A stretch of DNA of 64,000 bases from Cunninghamia lanceolata (Eukaryota > Streptophyta > Pinopsida > Cupressales > Cupressaceae). Under the pieces are notes generated by a model, which saw only the letters and a list, made by a program, of their open reading frames with translations, was not told the origin of the DNA and made no database searches. Below, piece after piece: positions 11,546 through 23,931 of the stretch (the first letter of the stretch is position 1; the number at the start of each line of letters is the position of its first letter). The stretch spans positions 4,216,001 to 4,280,000 of the forward strand of contig BSBN01000242.1 in NCBI GenBank assembly GCA_027924645.1. The letters are read 5' to 3'. Position numbers and translations under genes: made by a program.

Positions 11546-14500
11546 TGTTATTCCTACTTTTCATGAGTATATTAGACAAAAAAATGCTTTTCATGTTGGT
11601 TGACTAATTGAGAATTATTTTTATATGAATCCACCACCTTTTTTTGTTTTTTCAATGTAGAAGAAGTGATTTTTCATGTTTTTGGAGAAAATTTGATTAT
11701 TTAAACTAAAAGTTTCATGTTTCATGTGTGATTTTGTTTCAAAGCTAATTACCATTGATATATAGATTGAATTTGATGATATATGTTTGTTTTTACATAA
11801 ATTTTACTAATCCTATTCTAGAATTATATAGAATTCATAATCAAACTTGAGAAAAACAAGAATTTGAGGATTTTGAAGCCATCTTTTAGAGAATTGGTCA
11901 ACTGCAGTATCAAATTCTAAGGTATGTTCAATTTTAATTCACATATATATATGTTCTTATGTTCTTTATGTATTTAAATGTCTTTATGTCTTTATGTTTT
12001 TAATGATCTTTATGTTCTTCTTGACATATATGTGTCTAGGTATATCAGTTAGTTTAGTCAAAGAGACTCCAAATTCTTTATGTTTCCACCTTTTTTCAGC
12101 CCTTCATGCCTTTATTTCACCTATTTTCAGCTATACAAGAGAAAAACATTATCAAATACTTTATAAAATAATTTTAGTGAACAATTGTTTGTCATACTCA
12201 TATTCGAGTGTATACATGGAGCCAAAATTGATTTTGGAAGACTCTTAATTTTTTCCCTAGGATGACATAAGATGATACAAAGGGAGTTACAAGGAGATAA
12301 AACACTAAAAAGGAGGTTTTCATGAGTGTAGGATAGTCATGTAAGTCTATATAACAATCCACTATCATGTAGTCTATATATAACCCTGCTGCCATGTATG
12401 ATCCTCCTTGCATTTGAAGGTCATTTTACAATGCTATGAAAGTTATAATTTATTACAAAGTGGTCCTTCTTGTTTCATCTATGTACAATGAAATTCATAC
12501 ATTTATACATTGTTTACAATGAATGTGTAAAGAGTTCTCTTCCTACAACTATGCACATGCTACAACTGAGATAAGAGTTTGTACACATTACAATAATGAA
12601 AACCATCACTGTTAAATTCTACAACATGCTACAAGTTATCTATGTTACATGCTACAACATTTATGTTACTATGGAACACAAATGTGCATGCTTACAACAC
12701 CCAAAACATTTCATCGTGCTAGCTCTTACATTCTCTATTTTCCTTACATCCTTTCTTGACTTCCAAGTGGCCATACTTCTCATACTCACCATAGTGAGTG
12801 AAACCTACTACTTGCTTGCTTTACAAGTGAAAAACTTGAACACAACTCAATCCATAGGAAAAACTTGGAGTGCTAATCAAATGCCCCTACAAATGAGAGC
12901 AACTCACACTTATCTCCTTTTCAAATCAAGTAAATACTCTATCCAAGTATCATTACATACTAACATCATTGAATGTTGATGTAGACTCATGTGAGAGATG
13001 TTCTCTCATTGAATGTTGATGCTTTTTTTCCTTTGTGGTTTCTTACTCTTGTGTTTGTCATTTGGGTGAATTTCTAGATGAAGTTTCTAACACTTGTCAT
13101 AACAATATCCTCCAACCTTGAAATAAGACCAATAGTTGTTAGCTTTGTACATACTCAAATCAACTTGTTTGTTATCTTCTTTGAGTTTGTTTTGGCCTTT
13201 CTCTTCCCTTAGTTTTGGAGAGTTACTTCTTTTTCCATCCTTGCTATGGAAAATATGCTCCTTAGTGGTGTTTGCTTTGTGCATCATTCTACAATTTTTA
13301 GTGGTGTTTGCTTTGTGCTCCTTCAATGCATTAAGTCTCCAACACACAACTAGGGTTCAGACCTTCATATGAACTAGATAAGACATCTAACAAGATTATG
13401 TTCACCAACTAGAACCAACTAAACCACTCTTCAAGTCACAAGGATCCCCTCTTAGCAACCAATCTGCCCAAGCCCTCAAATCCTAGTAGCCCTACTTAAG
13501 GGGTTTTTCTGACTTATTTTCGCCATAAGTTTTCAAACCCAAACTCCAATGAATGTTTAGAATACCCATTACCAAGTTGCATAACATATCTTGAACTCAG
13601 TATAGACTCCTTTGGACAATATGCCTCAAAACTGACATTATTCATTGTCCTAAAAGGGTTGATTACGCCTATATCACAAAGGAAATTGCCTTCAAACTTT
13701 CCACAAACCCCTAAACTCAGTAAATAGTCCTTATTCAGGTTGCCAAACTCCCAAATCCACACTCACATTCAAGTGGCATGATCATTTATGATACAGACAC
13801 AAGAAGGAATTCAAAGCATTAATACCATATTTCACAAATCAACTCAACCATAAACCAAAATCTTGCAATGGCCCAACTAGGTGCTTAAGGGCATCATAAG
13901 GCATAAGGGCTCCAAGCTATTCCCCAACCCTAACACAAGCATACACCATGTCAATATATTGTATTCAAACTAATTTTGTCTCTAGAAATAGGCCTAATTT
14001 GGTCCAATTAACAAAGCAAGTACCCTAGGATCATTCAATAACCACTCCAAATGCCAAAAAAATAGATCTATATGTCACAAAACTTCAAATTCCACCATTG
14101 GTTAGTATAGCCATGCTCATTTAGGGTGCAAACTAGAAAACCCTTCATTTCTTCACAAATAAGGGGGTTTTAATGAAAATCTCATATCCACTCCAACCCA
14201 GAACAAATTAACAATTGATTCACCTTTAAATAGGCCTGTATATGCTATAGGAACACTTACTTGGCCAGGTTGCATTCAAATTCACAAAGAATCACTATTT
14301 AGCCACCCTTTCCACTTGGAAAATGCATGGAAAAAGGGTATAACGAGTTATAGTAGAAAAATAGGGTATAACTTCTTATTTCTTCCTCCAAGTTCATCCT
14401 CCTCTCTTCTATTCAAACTAGATTCAAGTGTATATGTGTGTTCAAATGCATACTCCATGACTTATGTATGTTCAAGTTATCTTGATATGAGGTGTCTTAT

Positions 14501-14608
14501 TCAGAAGCTTGTAAAACCTTGTTATTCATTCTGACTGTGCTATTCATTGACATTATAAAATTTCTAATGATCATTGCCTTATTCTTCATGCTTGCAGAAA
14601 TCATCATC
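11546..14608. other. Gene 1 upstream region of copy A, no recognised gene
   Basis: About 3 kb of AT-rich sequence. Short frames exist, but none shows a recognisable domain, and I could not match them to copy B apart from the palindrome end. A promoter for gene 1 is expected close to 14609, but no clear TATA box stands out. Confidence 0.5.
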
Positions 14609-17600
14609 ATGCTGAGGAAATGAGTAAAGACTCTAACACTAGAAGAGCGTGAAGCTGAGAATGAGAGGAAAAGAGAAAGAATGAGGCAAATTCAGGAAAG
14701 TAGGAAATTGTCAACCATACAAGAAGATATTCCACCATTACCAATTGAAGAGGAATGTGACACATCTAACGAAGCTAAGAAAGAGATGGAATTGGTGGCA
14801 CAAAGGGAACAAATGCAAAACCTTAGTGCAATGAGGAAAGTGAATCTCCAAGTTGGAGGCACTCCATCGTCCATAGGTCAAGTTGAAGGAACACCATCAT
14901 TATCTTCTCGAATTGGAAACACTCCATCTTTCATAGGTGAAGTAGAAAGCACATCTACATTTTCTTCTCAAGTTGGTCACACGCCATCATTCACACCTCA
15001 AGTTAAAGGTACGTCATTTTCAACCTTTTCACCTCCAATCAAAGGTACATCATCTATCCCATCTCAAGTAAATATTAAAGAAATTCCTAATATTCAGTCT
15101 ACTTTACCAAATAAAATGCCTCCTATAATTTTGCATAGGAGGCCTAAGTTTCTAATTGATATTGATGAGAATGTATTGGAGCCCATGCAGGATAAGATTC
15201 CCATGTGCACTTGCCAAAGATATGCAAATAAGATATGGAAATTATTCTTTGAGAATTTAAATAAAACTGAAAGATGTCAACTCTTTGTTGAACTGATGAG
15301 AAATCTAAAATTTAGGCCCACTATGAAGATTCTTGGCCTAAGAACATCGAATGCATCAAGTGAAAAATCAATTGTCAAGAATCTAATGAGTGCATATGAG
15401 AGTGTGGGTTCCACCTCATGCACTAAGGATAGTAATGTCACATGACGTGTCATTACATCGACAATTGTAAGCCAACAAACAAAAAAGATCACCTCATTAG
15501 AAAGACAAGTCAAGCATTGAAAATAAATAGAAAAACTCTAATGAGAGTCATTGGAAGACGTCAAAGAGTTGAGGATCCAAGCACTAATGAATTGTGGGCA
15601 TTCTCTGGGAGACTCCCATGAAAAGACAAAGTTGTTGTCAAAGCTTTGAGATCACTAATTGAAGACTTTTGGAAGAATTACACAAGGGTATCTCCAAATC
15701 AAAGGGATGTGGTAAGAACAAGAATCGGTAGTCGAAACCATGAGCCACATCCAAAGTATTTTTTGGATATGACTCAAACAAAGTTTTTTGGTAAATTTCT
15801 AGAGAAGTATCCTCAAATTAAAATTTCTCAAAGATATTTTGAAATGCCAAAACCTTTCTTTGTCAAAATAAATCACACACGCACTACTTGTTGTTGTAGA
15901 TTACATATTGAATTTTCTAACCATTTTGATGTTTATTGGTCTATATGTTTAGATTTGCATACTAACAATGTTTTGCAGGATTGTGGCATACGTGCCCCAC
16001 AAACTACCTCAAGAGACTTCATATCAATGATTTTATGTGATAAAGAGGAAGGTCAATTATTCTACAGGAAATTACACTTGGATGGCACATGTCAGCTTTG
16101 TGGTGGCTTGCAATGTATGCCAATATGTGAACATATGGAAATAACACATGCGGTTGGAAACGAACTAGTAGAGTTCGGCAAGTATAAAATAGTGGCATAC
16201 AATATAAGAGATGGTAAAGAAGCAAAGAGGTTTGAATATGTTATTAAGAAGATTCCAATGTATCAGTTTATGCCTATATTTTGTGACAACATAGTGTATG
16301 AGTATGTAAGACATGCCCATAGAGCTCGATGGTTGGACTTGCAATTCAAGTTATGCAAGGACACATCTCCAGTTGGTAGCATTGTTGCAATAGTTGACTT
16401 TGCAAAGAACTATAGTCTACAGCCATAGTGTGAGGTCTAATCACAATATTATAACTTGACACAGGTTTCTATATTTGTGCACATCGCATTCATTCATGTG
16501 AATGATAGTACAAAGGATGACAGAAAGATCATAAGGGAGTATCATTTTTATATAAGTGATGATTGCACGCATTCTGTAGAGTTCGTGTAGGTTGTTTTCA
16601 AGTGTTCTACAATGATCTAGCTAGAAGGGGCATATCATTCAGTTAGCATATCATATGGTCGGATAACTATGCATCACAATTCAAGAACTCACATAATTTC
16701 TATTAGATGAGAAAGAGGCATCATATTATAGGTGTTCAACATATGTGGAACTTTTATGAGGCTAGGCATGGAAAGGGGGAGCATGATGGTGCAGGAGCAT
16801 GTATCAAAAGAGCCATAGCACTAGAACAGTTAAGGTATAAAGACAATGCAAAGTTGATAGATGCAAAATCAATTGTCGAGTGGTGTAATGCTTCGATGGG
16901 TCCAGGTAGTCAAGGTAAGTCTTCAGTTCATAGATTTTTTTGGTTGATAGATGATACTAACATTACACCATATGAGGACTGTTGTACACTGACAGGATCA
17001 AGTGAGCTACACTCTATCAGAAGCTTAATTATAGGTTCATGGAGTATACATACGCGGAAGATGGTGTGCTTTTGTTTTGCATGTACAATTCAAGCCTGGA
17101 ATGAGTGTGAGTCAAGGGAGTGGGTTGACGAATGGCAGTTCAGTTATCTTTTCCCACTTGACATGTATCGACCCCCGACGTCACTAGGATTGACAAAGAT
17201 GGAATCATCAGTTGACTTTGACCACATATCAGATCTAGTTCGGCCAGGTAATGTATCTACTTGTACTATGTTAAATTTGAAATTCCTAATGTTATCTTAA
17301 ACTTTGTAATATTTTTGTAATGTTGTGGAAATTTCATCTAATTTGCTGCACATATCATTGTAGGGCATGTTTATGCAGTTATTGTAGATGAAGTTAATGA
17401 AGAGGGAATAGATTATTACTTGTGTCATTGTGTTGAGGCCAAAAATAAATTGGAGGCCCCAGTTATAGATGGAGAAAACATCAAATACCCTATAGGCTCA
17501 GTGGTTGTTACTATAACATGGCTTAGAAGGTACCCACATAAGAGTCTTAATGTTTGGTTGTTTGAGGACTTTGACATGCATTGGAAGATTCTTCATTACT

Positions 17601-17749
17601 CCAACCTTGTCATGGCAACCAATGTTCATTTGATACAATATCGAGGTAGACCTTTGAACAAGACCTTGTGGAAGGTGCGTGACTCTGACCATGAGGCCAT
17701 ACTTGACATAATAAAGAGTAGAGAAGACCCAGATGGTTCATTGGATTAA
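14609..17749 (+). pseudogene. Gene 1, copy A: DDE-transposase-like protein, broken
   Basis: Probable transposase of the element. The start is set by alignment with copy B (ATGCTGAGGAAA here, ATGCCGAGGAAA there). A charged N-terminal region leads to a conserved block with FLIDIDENVLEPM and CQRYANKIWKLFFENLN. A central region follows (LIEDFWKNYTRVSPNQ) with a Cys/His cluster (CQLCGGLQCMPICEH). Acidic motifs consistent with a DDE/DDD core come next: VDFAKNY (16393-16413), WSDNYASQFKNS (from 16656) and HGKGEHDG (16767-16790). A GT-AG intron at 17248-17363 joins to a C-terminal exon ending at 17749. Breaks: TGA 14621, TGA 15431, frame change about 15480, TGA 15619, TAG 16426, frame change about 16590, TAG 16644 and TAG about 16705. 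I cannot name the transposase superfamily with confidence. Confidence 0.75.
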
Positions 17750-17837
17750 TTTGTAAATATGCATAAAACTTTCCTAGATGGTTACATGTACTTTGTTTTG
17801 TATATAAATAGTAGTATGAATTGCTTCCTTCTAGTAT

Positions 17838-18056
17838 ATTTATGTTTAGTAAATTTTGCTTTTTAATGCTTCTCACAGGAGGTCACAACTCTAGTTTGTC
17901 CAACTACGGACAAAGAAGCTCGAGAAAAGATGATGGAGAATGATCATCAGATGGCGGTAAGTGATCGATTATATAAGTGATGTTATATATTTCATGTACA
18001 TTTCATTTGATTTGTTTCATGAGGTTAGATCTAAGTAATGGATGAAGTTGATCCTA
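17838..18056 (+). other. Inverted copy of gene 2 exon 6 with splice sites, downstream of gene 1
   Basis: Bases 17879-17956 form a 78-nt exon-like block (GAGGTCACAACT ... GATCATCAGATGGCG) between an intact CACAG acceptor and GTAAGTG donor. It closely matches gene 2 exon 6 of the same copy (24099-24173, minus strand), including intron sequence on both sides. It lies after the stop of gene 1 and points the other way from gene 2. The following stretch to 18056 (TAAGTAATGGATGAAGTTGA) also matches the region downstream of gene 1 in copy B, near 39030. Confidence 0.7.
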
Positions 18057-18303
18057 ATTGGTCTTAATCATGTTCACTTGTGTTTCACTCATGTCATATC
18101 AAGATTCATGTCAAAGGGTTTGGATGTTAGTTCATAACATTCATCTTTATCATGTTACAATCATAGGACATAGTAGGATTGTGGTTGTGGTTCTTCCTCA
18201 TGATAGGATTTAGTTCATGCTTCTTTGTCCTCCATGTCTTCAGTGTTCTCAGTGTCTTCATACTTTTAGGAGTTAAATTGGGTTGTGGTTCTTCCTCATG
18301 TTT

Positions 18304-19535
18304 GGAAAGGTGCTAGGAGTGACATTTTGCTTTCCATAGCTCATGGGGCCGAACAGACTTCACCAACACGTCGGGGTGGGTGGATAAATGCTAGGGGAGG
18401 TCTCGTTTCATGTGCCAAGCGTCGCATTCGTTCAGGGCAATAGGCTACCGGCAAAGTCCCTTAAGCTCCCTAAGACGAAAAAACTGCCAAACTTTGATAG
18501 GATAATTCTCAAAATTTGTGGCATTTGAGAACGTTCTGTTTGGACCTATAGGTGCACATGGAGTCCTTCCACAATAATTTCTCTTGATTTCATTCAACTC
18601 TAGTCCATTTAATCGTGTCGAAATCAAACGCATTCTTACAAAATGCTTCAGTTTCATGCAGTGGAAAGGTGCTAGGAGTGACATTTTGTATTCCATAGCT
18701 CGTGCGTCCAAACGAACTTCGCTAACGCATCAGGGTGGATGGGTAAATGCCAAGGGAGGTCTCGTTTCATGTGCCAAGCATCGCATTCATTCGGGGCAAC
18801 AGGCTACTGGCAAGGTCCCTTAAGATCCCTACAACGAAAAAATTGCCAAAGTTTGATGAGACAGTTCTCAGAATTCATGGTAGTTGGGAATGTTATGTTT
18901 GGACCTATAGGTGTATGTGGGGTCTGTCCACAATAACCTCTCTCTATTTCATTCAACTCCAGTCTGTTTGACCATGTCGAAATCAAACGTATTCTTGCAA
19001 AATGCTTTAGTTTCATGCTGTGGAAAGGTGCTAGGAGTGACATTTTGCATTCCATAGCTCATGGGGCCAAACAAACTTTTCCAACGTGTCGGGGTGGGTA
19101 GGTAAATGTTAGGGGAGGTCTCGTTTCATGTGCTAAGCGTCACATTTGTTCGGGGCAGCAGGCTACCAACAAAGTACCTTAAGCTCCCTAAGACGAAAAA
19201 AATTGCCAAACTTTGATGTGACAGTTCTCAAAATTTGTGGCAACTGGGAATGTTCTATTTAGACCTACAGGTGCATGTGGAGTCCGTCCATAATAAACTC
19301 TCTCAGTTTCATTCAACTCCAGTCTATTTGACCGTGCTGAAATCAAACACATTCTTGCAAAATGCTTCAGTTTCATGCAGTGGAAAGGTTGCCATGTGCC
19401 ATATTTTTTGTTCTTCTCATCATGGGGCCGAATGGACTACACCAACACATTGGGCTAGGTGGGTAAATGATAGGGGAGGTCTCATTTTATGTGCCAAGCA
19501 TCCCAGTCATTCTAGCTTGCAAGCTACCGAGACCT
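18304..19535 (+). repeat. ~360-bp satellite array, forward arm (copy A)
   Basis: Direct units begin with TGGAAAGGTGCTAGG near 18303, 18662, 19021 and 19381, a period of 359-360 bp; about 3.4 units. Shared internal words include CACAATAACCTCTCTC and AGGTCTCGTTTCATGTGC. Short frames in the array are repeat by-products. The array is related to the ~358-bp array in copy B. Confidence 0.93.
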
Positions 19536-19555
19536 AACACTTTTCGAGTTTACCA

Positions 19556-21382
19556 GTAACTTGTAGCCCGGAATGACTAAGACACTTGGCGCATGAAACA
19601 AGACCTCCCCTAGAATTTACCCACCCACCCCGACATGTTAGTGTAGTCCATTCGGTCCAACAATGAGTAGAACAAAAAATATGGCACCTGGCAACCTTTC
19701 CACAGCATGAAACTAAAGCATTTTGCAAGAATGCGTTTGATTTCAGCATGATCAAACGAACTAGAGTTGAACGAACCTGAGAAAGGTTATTGTGGATGGT
19801 CTCCACCTGCACCTGTAGGTCCAAACGAAACATTTCCAGCTACCACAAATTCTGAGAACTGTCCTGTCAAAGTTTGGCAATTTTTTCGTCTTAGGGAGCT
19901 TAAAGGACTTTGCCGGTAGCCTACTGCCCTGAACGAATGCGATGCTTGGAACATGAAATGAGACCTCCCTTCGAATTTACCCACCCACCCCGACATGTTG
20001 GCGAAGTCCATTTAGCCCCACGAGCTATGGAATGCAAAATGTCACTCCTAGCACCTTTCCACTCCATTAAACTGAATCATTTTGTAAGAATGTGTTTGAT
20101 TCTAGCACGGTGAAACGGATAGGAGTGGAAAAAAAATGAGAGAGGTTATTGTAGATGGACTCCACATGCACTTGTAGGTCTAAATAGAACATTCCCATCT
20201 ACCACGAATTCTAAGAATTGTCCCGTCAAAGTTTGGCAATTTTTTCATCTTAGGGAGCGCTTAAGGGACTTTGCCGGTAGCCTGCTACCCCAAATGAATG
20301 CAACGCTTGGCACACAAAACAAGATCTCCCCTGGCATTTATCCACCCAACCTGACACATTGGCAAAGTCCGTTCGGACCCACAAGCTATGGAATACAAAA
20401 TGTCACTCCTAGCACCTTTCCACTGCATGACACTGAAGCATTTTGCAAGAATGTGTTTGATTTCGGCACGGTCAAATGGACTAGAGTTGAATGAAACTGA
20501 GAGAGGTTATTGTGGAAGGACTCCATGTGCACCTTGAGGTCCAAATGAAACATTTCCAACTACCACAAATTCTGAGAACTGTCTCGTCAAAGTTTGGTAA
20601 TTTTTTCATCTTAGGGAGTTTAAGGGACTTTGCCGGTAACTTGTTGCCTTGAACGAATGAGATGCTTGGCACACAAAATGAGACCTCCCCTAGCATTTAA
20701 CCGACCAAATTAACATGTTGGCGAAGTCCGTTCGGCCCCACGAGCTATGGAATGCAAAATGTCACTCCTAGCACCTTTCCATTGCATGAAACTGAAGCAT
20801 TTTGCAAGAATGCGTTTGATTTCAGCACGGTCAAACAGAGTGGAGTTGAACAAAACTGAGAGAGGTTATTATGGACAGACTCCACGTGAACCTATAGGTC
20901 TAAACAAAATGTTCCCAGCTACCACGAATTCTGAGAACTGTCCTGTCAAAGTTTGGTAATTTTTTCATCTTAGGGATCTTAAGGGACTTTGTCAGTAGCC
21001 TACTGCCCTGAACGAATGCAATGCTTGGCACATGAAACGAGACCTCCCCTGGCATTTACCTGTCCACCCTGATACATTGGTGAAGTCCGTTCGAACCCAC
21101 GAGCTATGGAATGTAAAATGTCACTCCTAGCACCTTTCCACTGCATGAAACTGAAGCATTTTGCAAGAATGCATTTGATTTTGGCACGATCAAATGGACT
21201 GGAGTTGAAAAAAACTCCACGTGCACCTGTAGGTCCAAATGAAACATTCCCAACTTCCACAAATTTCAAGAACTGTCCTGTCAAAGTTTGGCAGTTTTTT
21301 CGTCTTAAGGAGCTTAAGAGACTTTATCGGTAGCTTGTTGCCTTGAACGAATGCGACGCTTGGCACACAAAATGAGACCTCG
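19556..21382 (-). repeat. ~360-bp satellite array, inverted arm (copy A)
   Basis: The same units continue in reverse orientation; CCTAGCACCTTTCCA-type landmarks lie near 19694, 20053, 20414, 20773 and 21132. Five units. At the switch point (about 19536-19555) the flanking bases pair closely with only about 20-25 bases of loop, so the two arms form a long foldback. The array stops abruptly after AATGAGACCTC at about 21382. Confidence 0.93.
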
Positions 21383-21749
21383 ATGTGTATGAAGGTTTTT
21401 ATACATGTTTACAATAGTTCCAGTCAATCATAACTAACTTTCAACCTATTTGATCATTGGGTAACCTCCTTATTACATGATTTGTTAAGTTTACAAAGCA
21501 ACTTCTTACCACTACTTGCATTATTAGACTTTTTGTTTGACAAAAACATAAAACATGACTCCAAATACAAATGACATTGGTCATTTGACCTTATTACATG
21601 CAAAATGATGACACAAGACCATCATCTTGTCCTATCATGTCCTAGGACCTTGTTATGACATGCTCCTAGCCAAGATTGGCTATGGCTAAGGTGCTCCTGC
21701 ACCATGAAATATGTTTCCATGGTGTTGAATCATCCTCCTTACCTACTAC
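21383..21749. other. Spacer between satellite and PPR array
   Basis: AT-rich sequence with no recognised coding or repeat content. Confidence 0.5.
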
Positions 21750-23690
21750 ATCACCCTCAAAGACATGTATACAAAGTGTGGAAGCATAGACAAGGCACAT
21801 GAATTGTTTGGCATGATGCTCCAAAGAAATGTCACCTCATTGAATGCAATGATTGCAAGATATGAACAAAATGGATTTTTTGATAAGGCATTAGCAACTT
21901 TCAAGCAAATGCAATTGGCAGGTGTAAAGAAAAATTCCACAACCTTAACCAGTATCCTCCTTGCCTATGCCAAAATGGACATCCATCAAAAGGATAAAAC
22001 ATATGGGAATTTTGTTAGATGTTGTAGTTGCAACTTCCATCAGAGACATGTATGCAAAGTGTGGAAGCATAGACAAGGCACGTGAACTGTTTGGCATGAT
22101 GCCCCAAAGAAATGTCACCTCATTGAATGCAATGATTGCAAGATATGAACAACATGGACTTTTTGATAAGGCATTATCAACTTTCAAGCCAATGCGATTG
22201 GCGGATGTAAAGCAAAATTTCACAACCTTAGCTAGTATCCTCCTTGCCTATGCCAAAATGGACATCCATCAAAAGGATAAAACATATGGAAATTTTGTTA
22301 GATGTTGTAGTTGCAACTATCCTCAGAAGTGTGGAAGCATAGACAAGGCACGTGAACTGTTTGGCATGATGCCCCAAAGAAATGTCACCTCATTGAATGC
22401 AATGATTGCAAGATATGAACAAAATGGATTTTTTGATAAGGCATTAGCAACTTTCAAGCAAATATGATTGGCAGGTGTAAAGCAAAATTCCACAACCTTA
22501 GCCAGTATCCTCCTTGCCTATGCCAAAATGGACATCCATCAAAAGGATAAAACATATGGGAATTTGGTTAGATGTTGTAGTTGCAACTACCCTCAGAGAG
22601 ATGTATGCAAAGTGTGGAAGCATAGACAAGGCACGTGAACTGTTTGGCATGATGCCCCAAAGAAATGTCACCTCATTGAATGCAATGATTGCAAGATATG
22701 AACAAAATGGATTTTTTGATAAGGCATTAGCAACTTTCAAGCAAATGCGATTGGAGGGTGTGAAGAAAAATTCCACAACCTTAGCCAGTATCCTCCTTGC
22801 CTATGCCAAAATGGACATCCATCGAAAGGATAAAACATATGGGAATTTTGTTAAATGTTGTAGTTGTAAATGCCCTCAAAGACATGTATGCAAAGTGTGG
22901 AAGCATAGACAAGGCACGTGAACTGTTTGGCATGATGCCTCAAAGAAATGTCGCCTCATGGAATACAATGATTGCAAGTTATGAACAAAATGGATTTACT
23001 GATAAGCCTTTAGAAAGTTCCAATAAAATGCAATTAGCAAGTGTAAAGACAAATTCCAAAACCTTAGAAATGGTATGTTTGGAGCACGGTATAGACATCC
23101 ATCAAAGCATAAAGGATATAGGAATTTTGTCAAATGTCGTAGTTGTAAGTAGCCTGCAAGACATGTATGCAACTTGTGTGGAAGCATATATAATGAACAT
23201 GAACTGTTAGACGCGATGCCTCAAAGAAATGTTGTCTCATGGAATGCAATGATTGCAAGATATGCACGAAATAGATTTTTTATAAGGCTTTAAAAACTCT
23301 CAAGAAAATGCACAAAAATAAATTTCAACCATTTACACAAATTTTGGCACATCTAAAACCAAATTGCACAACCTTAACCAACTTCCTCCTTGCCTATGCT
23401 ATAATGGGATCTAGAGAACATGGTGTGGACAACCATCAAAGCATAAATGATATAGGAATTTTCTCACATGTATTGTATTTGCAAAGTTGCCCTTGTAGAC
23501 ATGTATGGAAAGTATGGAAGCATAGACAAGGCACGTGAACTATTTAAAATGATGCCTCAAAGAAATGTACAGTCGAACATAATTCAATGATTGCAAGTTA
23601 TGCACAAAATGGATTATTTGAAAATGATTCATAAACTTTCAAGCAAATGCAATTGGCAATTGTAAAACCAAATTCCTGTAACAATAATTG
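21750..23690 (+). pseudogene. Tandem array of PPR gene fragments, frame-broken in each unit
   Basis: Units of about 283 bp begin with KCGSIDKA-coding DNA near 21775, 22058, 22327, 22610, 22893, 23173 and 23510. Each encodes PLS-class pentatricopeptide motifs: MYAKCGSIDKARELFGMMPQRNV, SLNAMIARYEQNGFFDKAL, TFKQMRLAGVK, TLASILLAYAKMDIHQ. The source family consists of organelle RNA-binding editing and processing factors. In the better-preserved units the frame changes at the same place (after AYAKMDIH, before RIKHMGILLDVVV), so one broken unit was amplified. The third unit has a short deletion at its start and the last two are more diverged. There is no targeting peptide, start or C-terminal E/DYW domain. 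It lies inside copy A and looks like captured host sequence. Confidence 0.88.
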
Positions 23691-23931
23691 ATTATCATAT
23701 TAAATATTTAATATAAACTGTGATATATACATAATATAATGAACATAACATCTAGTTTATATAAAAATCCATATAGGCATGTCCAAACAAAGCCATATAG
23801 GCAAATATACAAAAATATACATCGGATTAACATACAAAAGTATGTATACAAAGCCATCTAGGCATACCAAAAAGTTCCCCAAAACTAGTTTCCTGTGGAC
23901 TTTTAGGAAATAGTCGACGGCCCTTCTTTGA
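23691..23931 (-). other. 3' flank of gene 2 (copy A) with GCCTATATGG words
   Basis: Downstream of the gene 2 stop, words such as GCCTATATGGC recur. The region downstream of gene 2 in copy B (34327-34500) has the same words, which supports a conserved 3' untranslated region. Confidence 0.55.

Noticed and set aside
18304..21382. CRISPR-like array from regularly spaced repeats
   Set aside because: The whole ~360-bp unit is repeated with no unique spacers; this is a satellite in a eukaryotic genome.
21750..23690. Functional PPR gene
   Set aside because: Frame breaks recur in the units, there is no start region, targeting peptide or C-terminal domain, and the units are near copies of one another.
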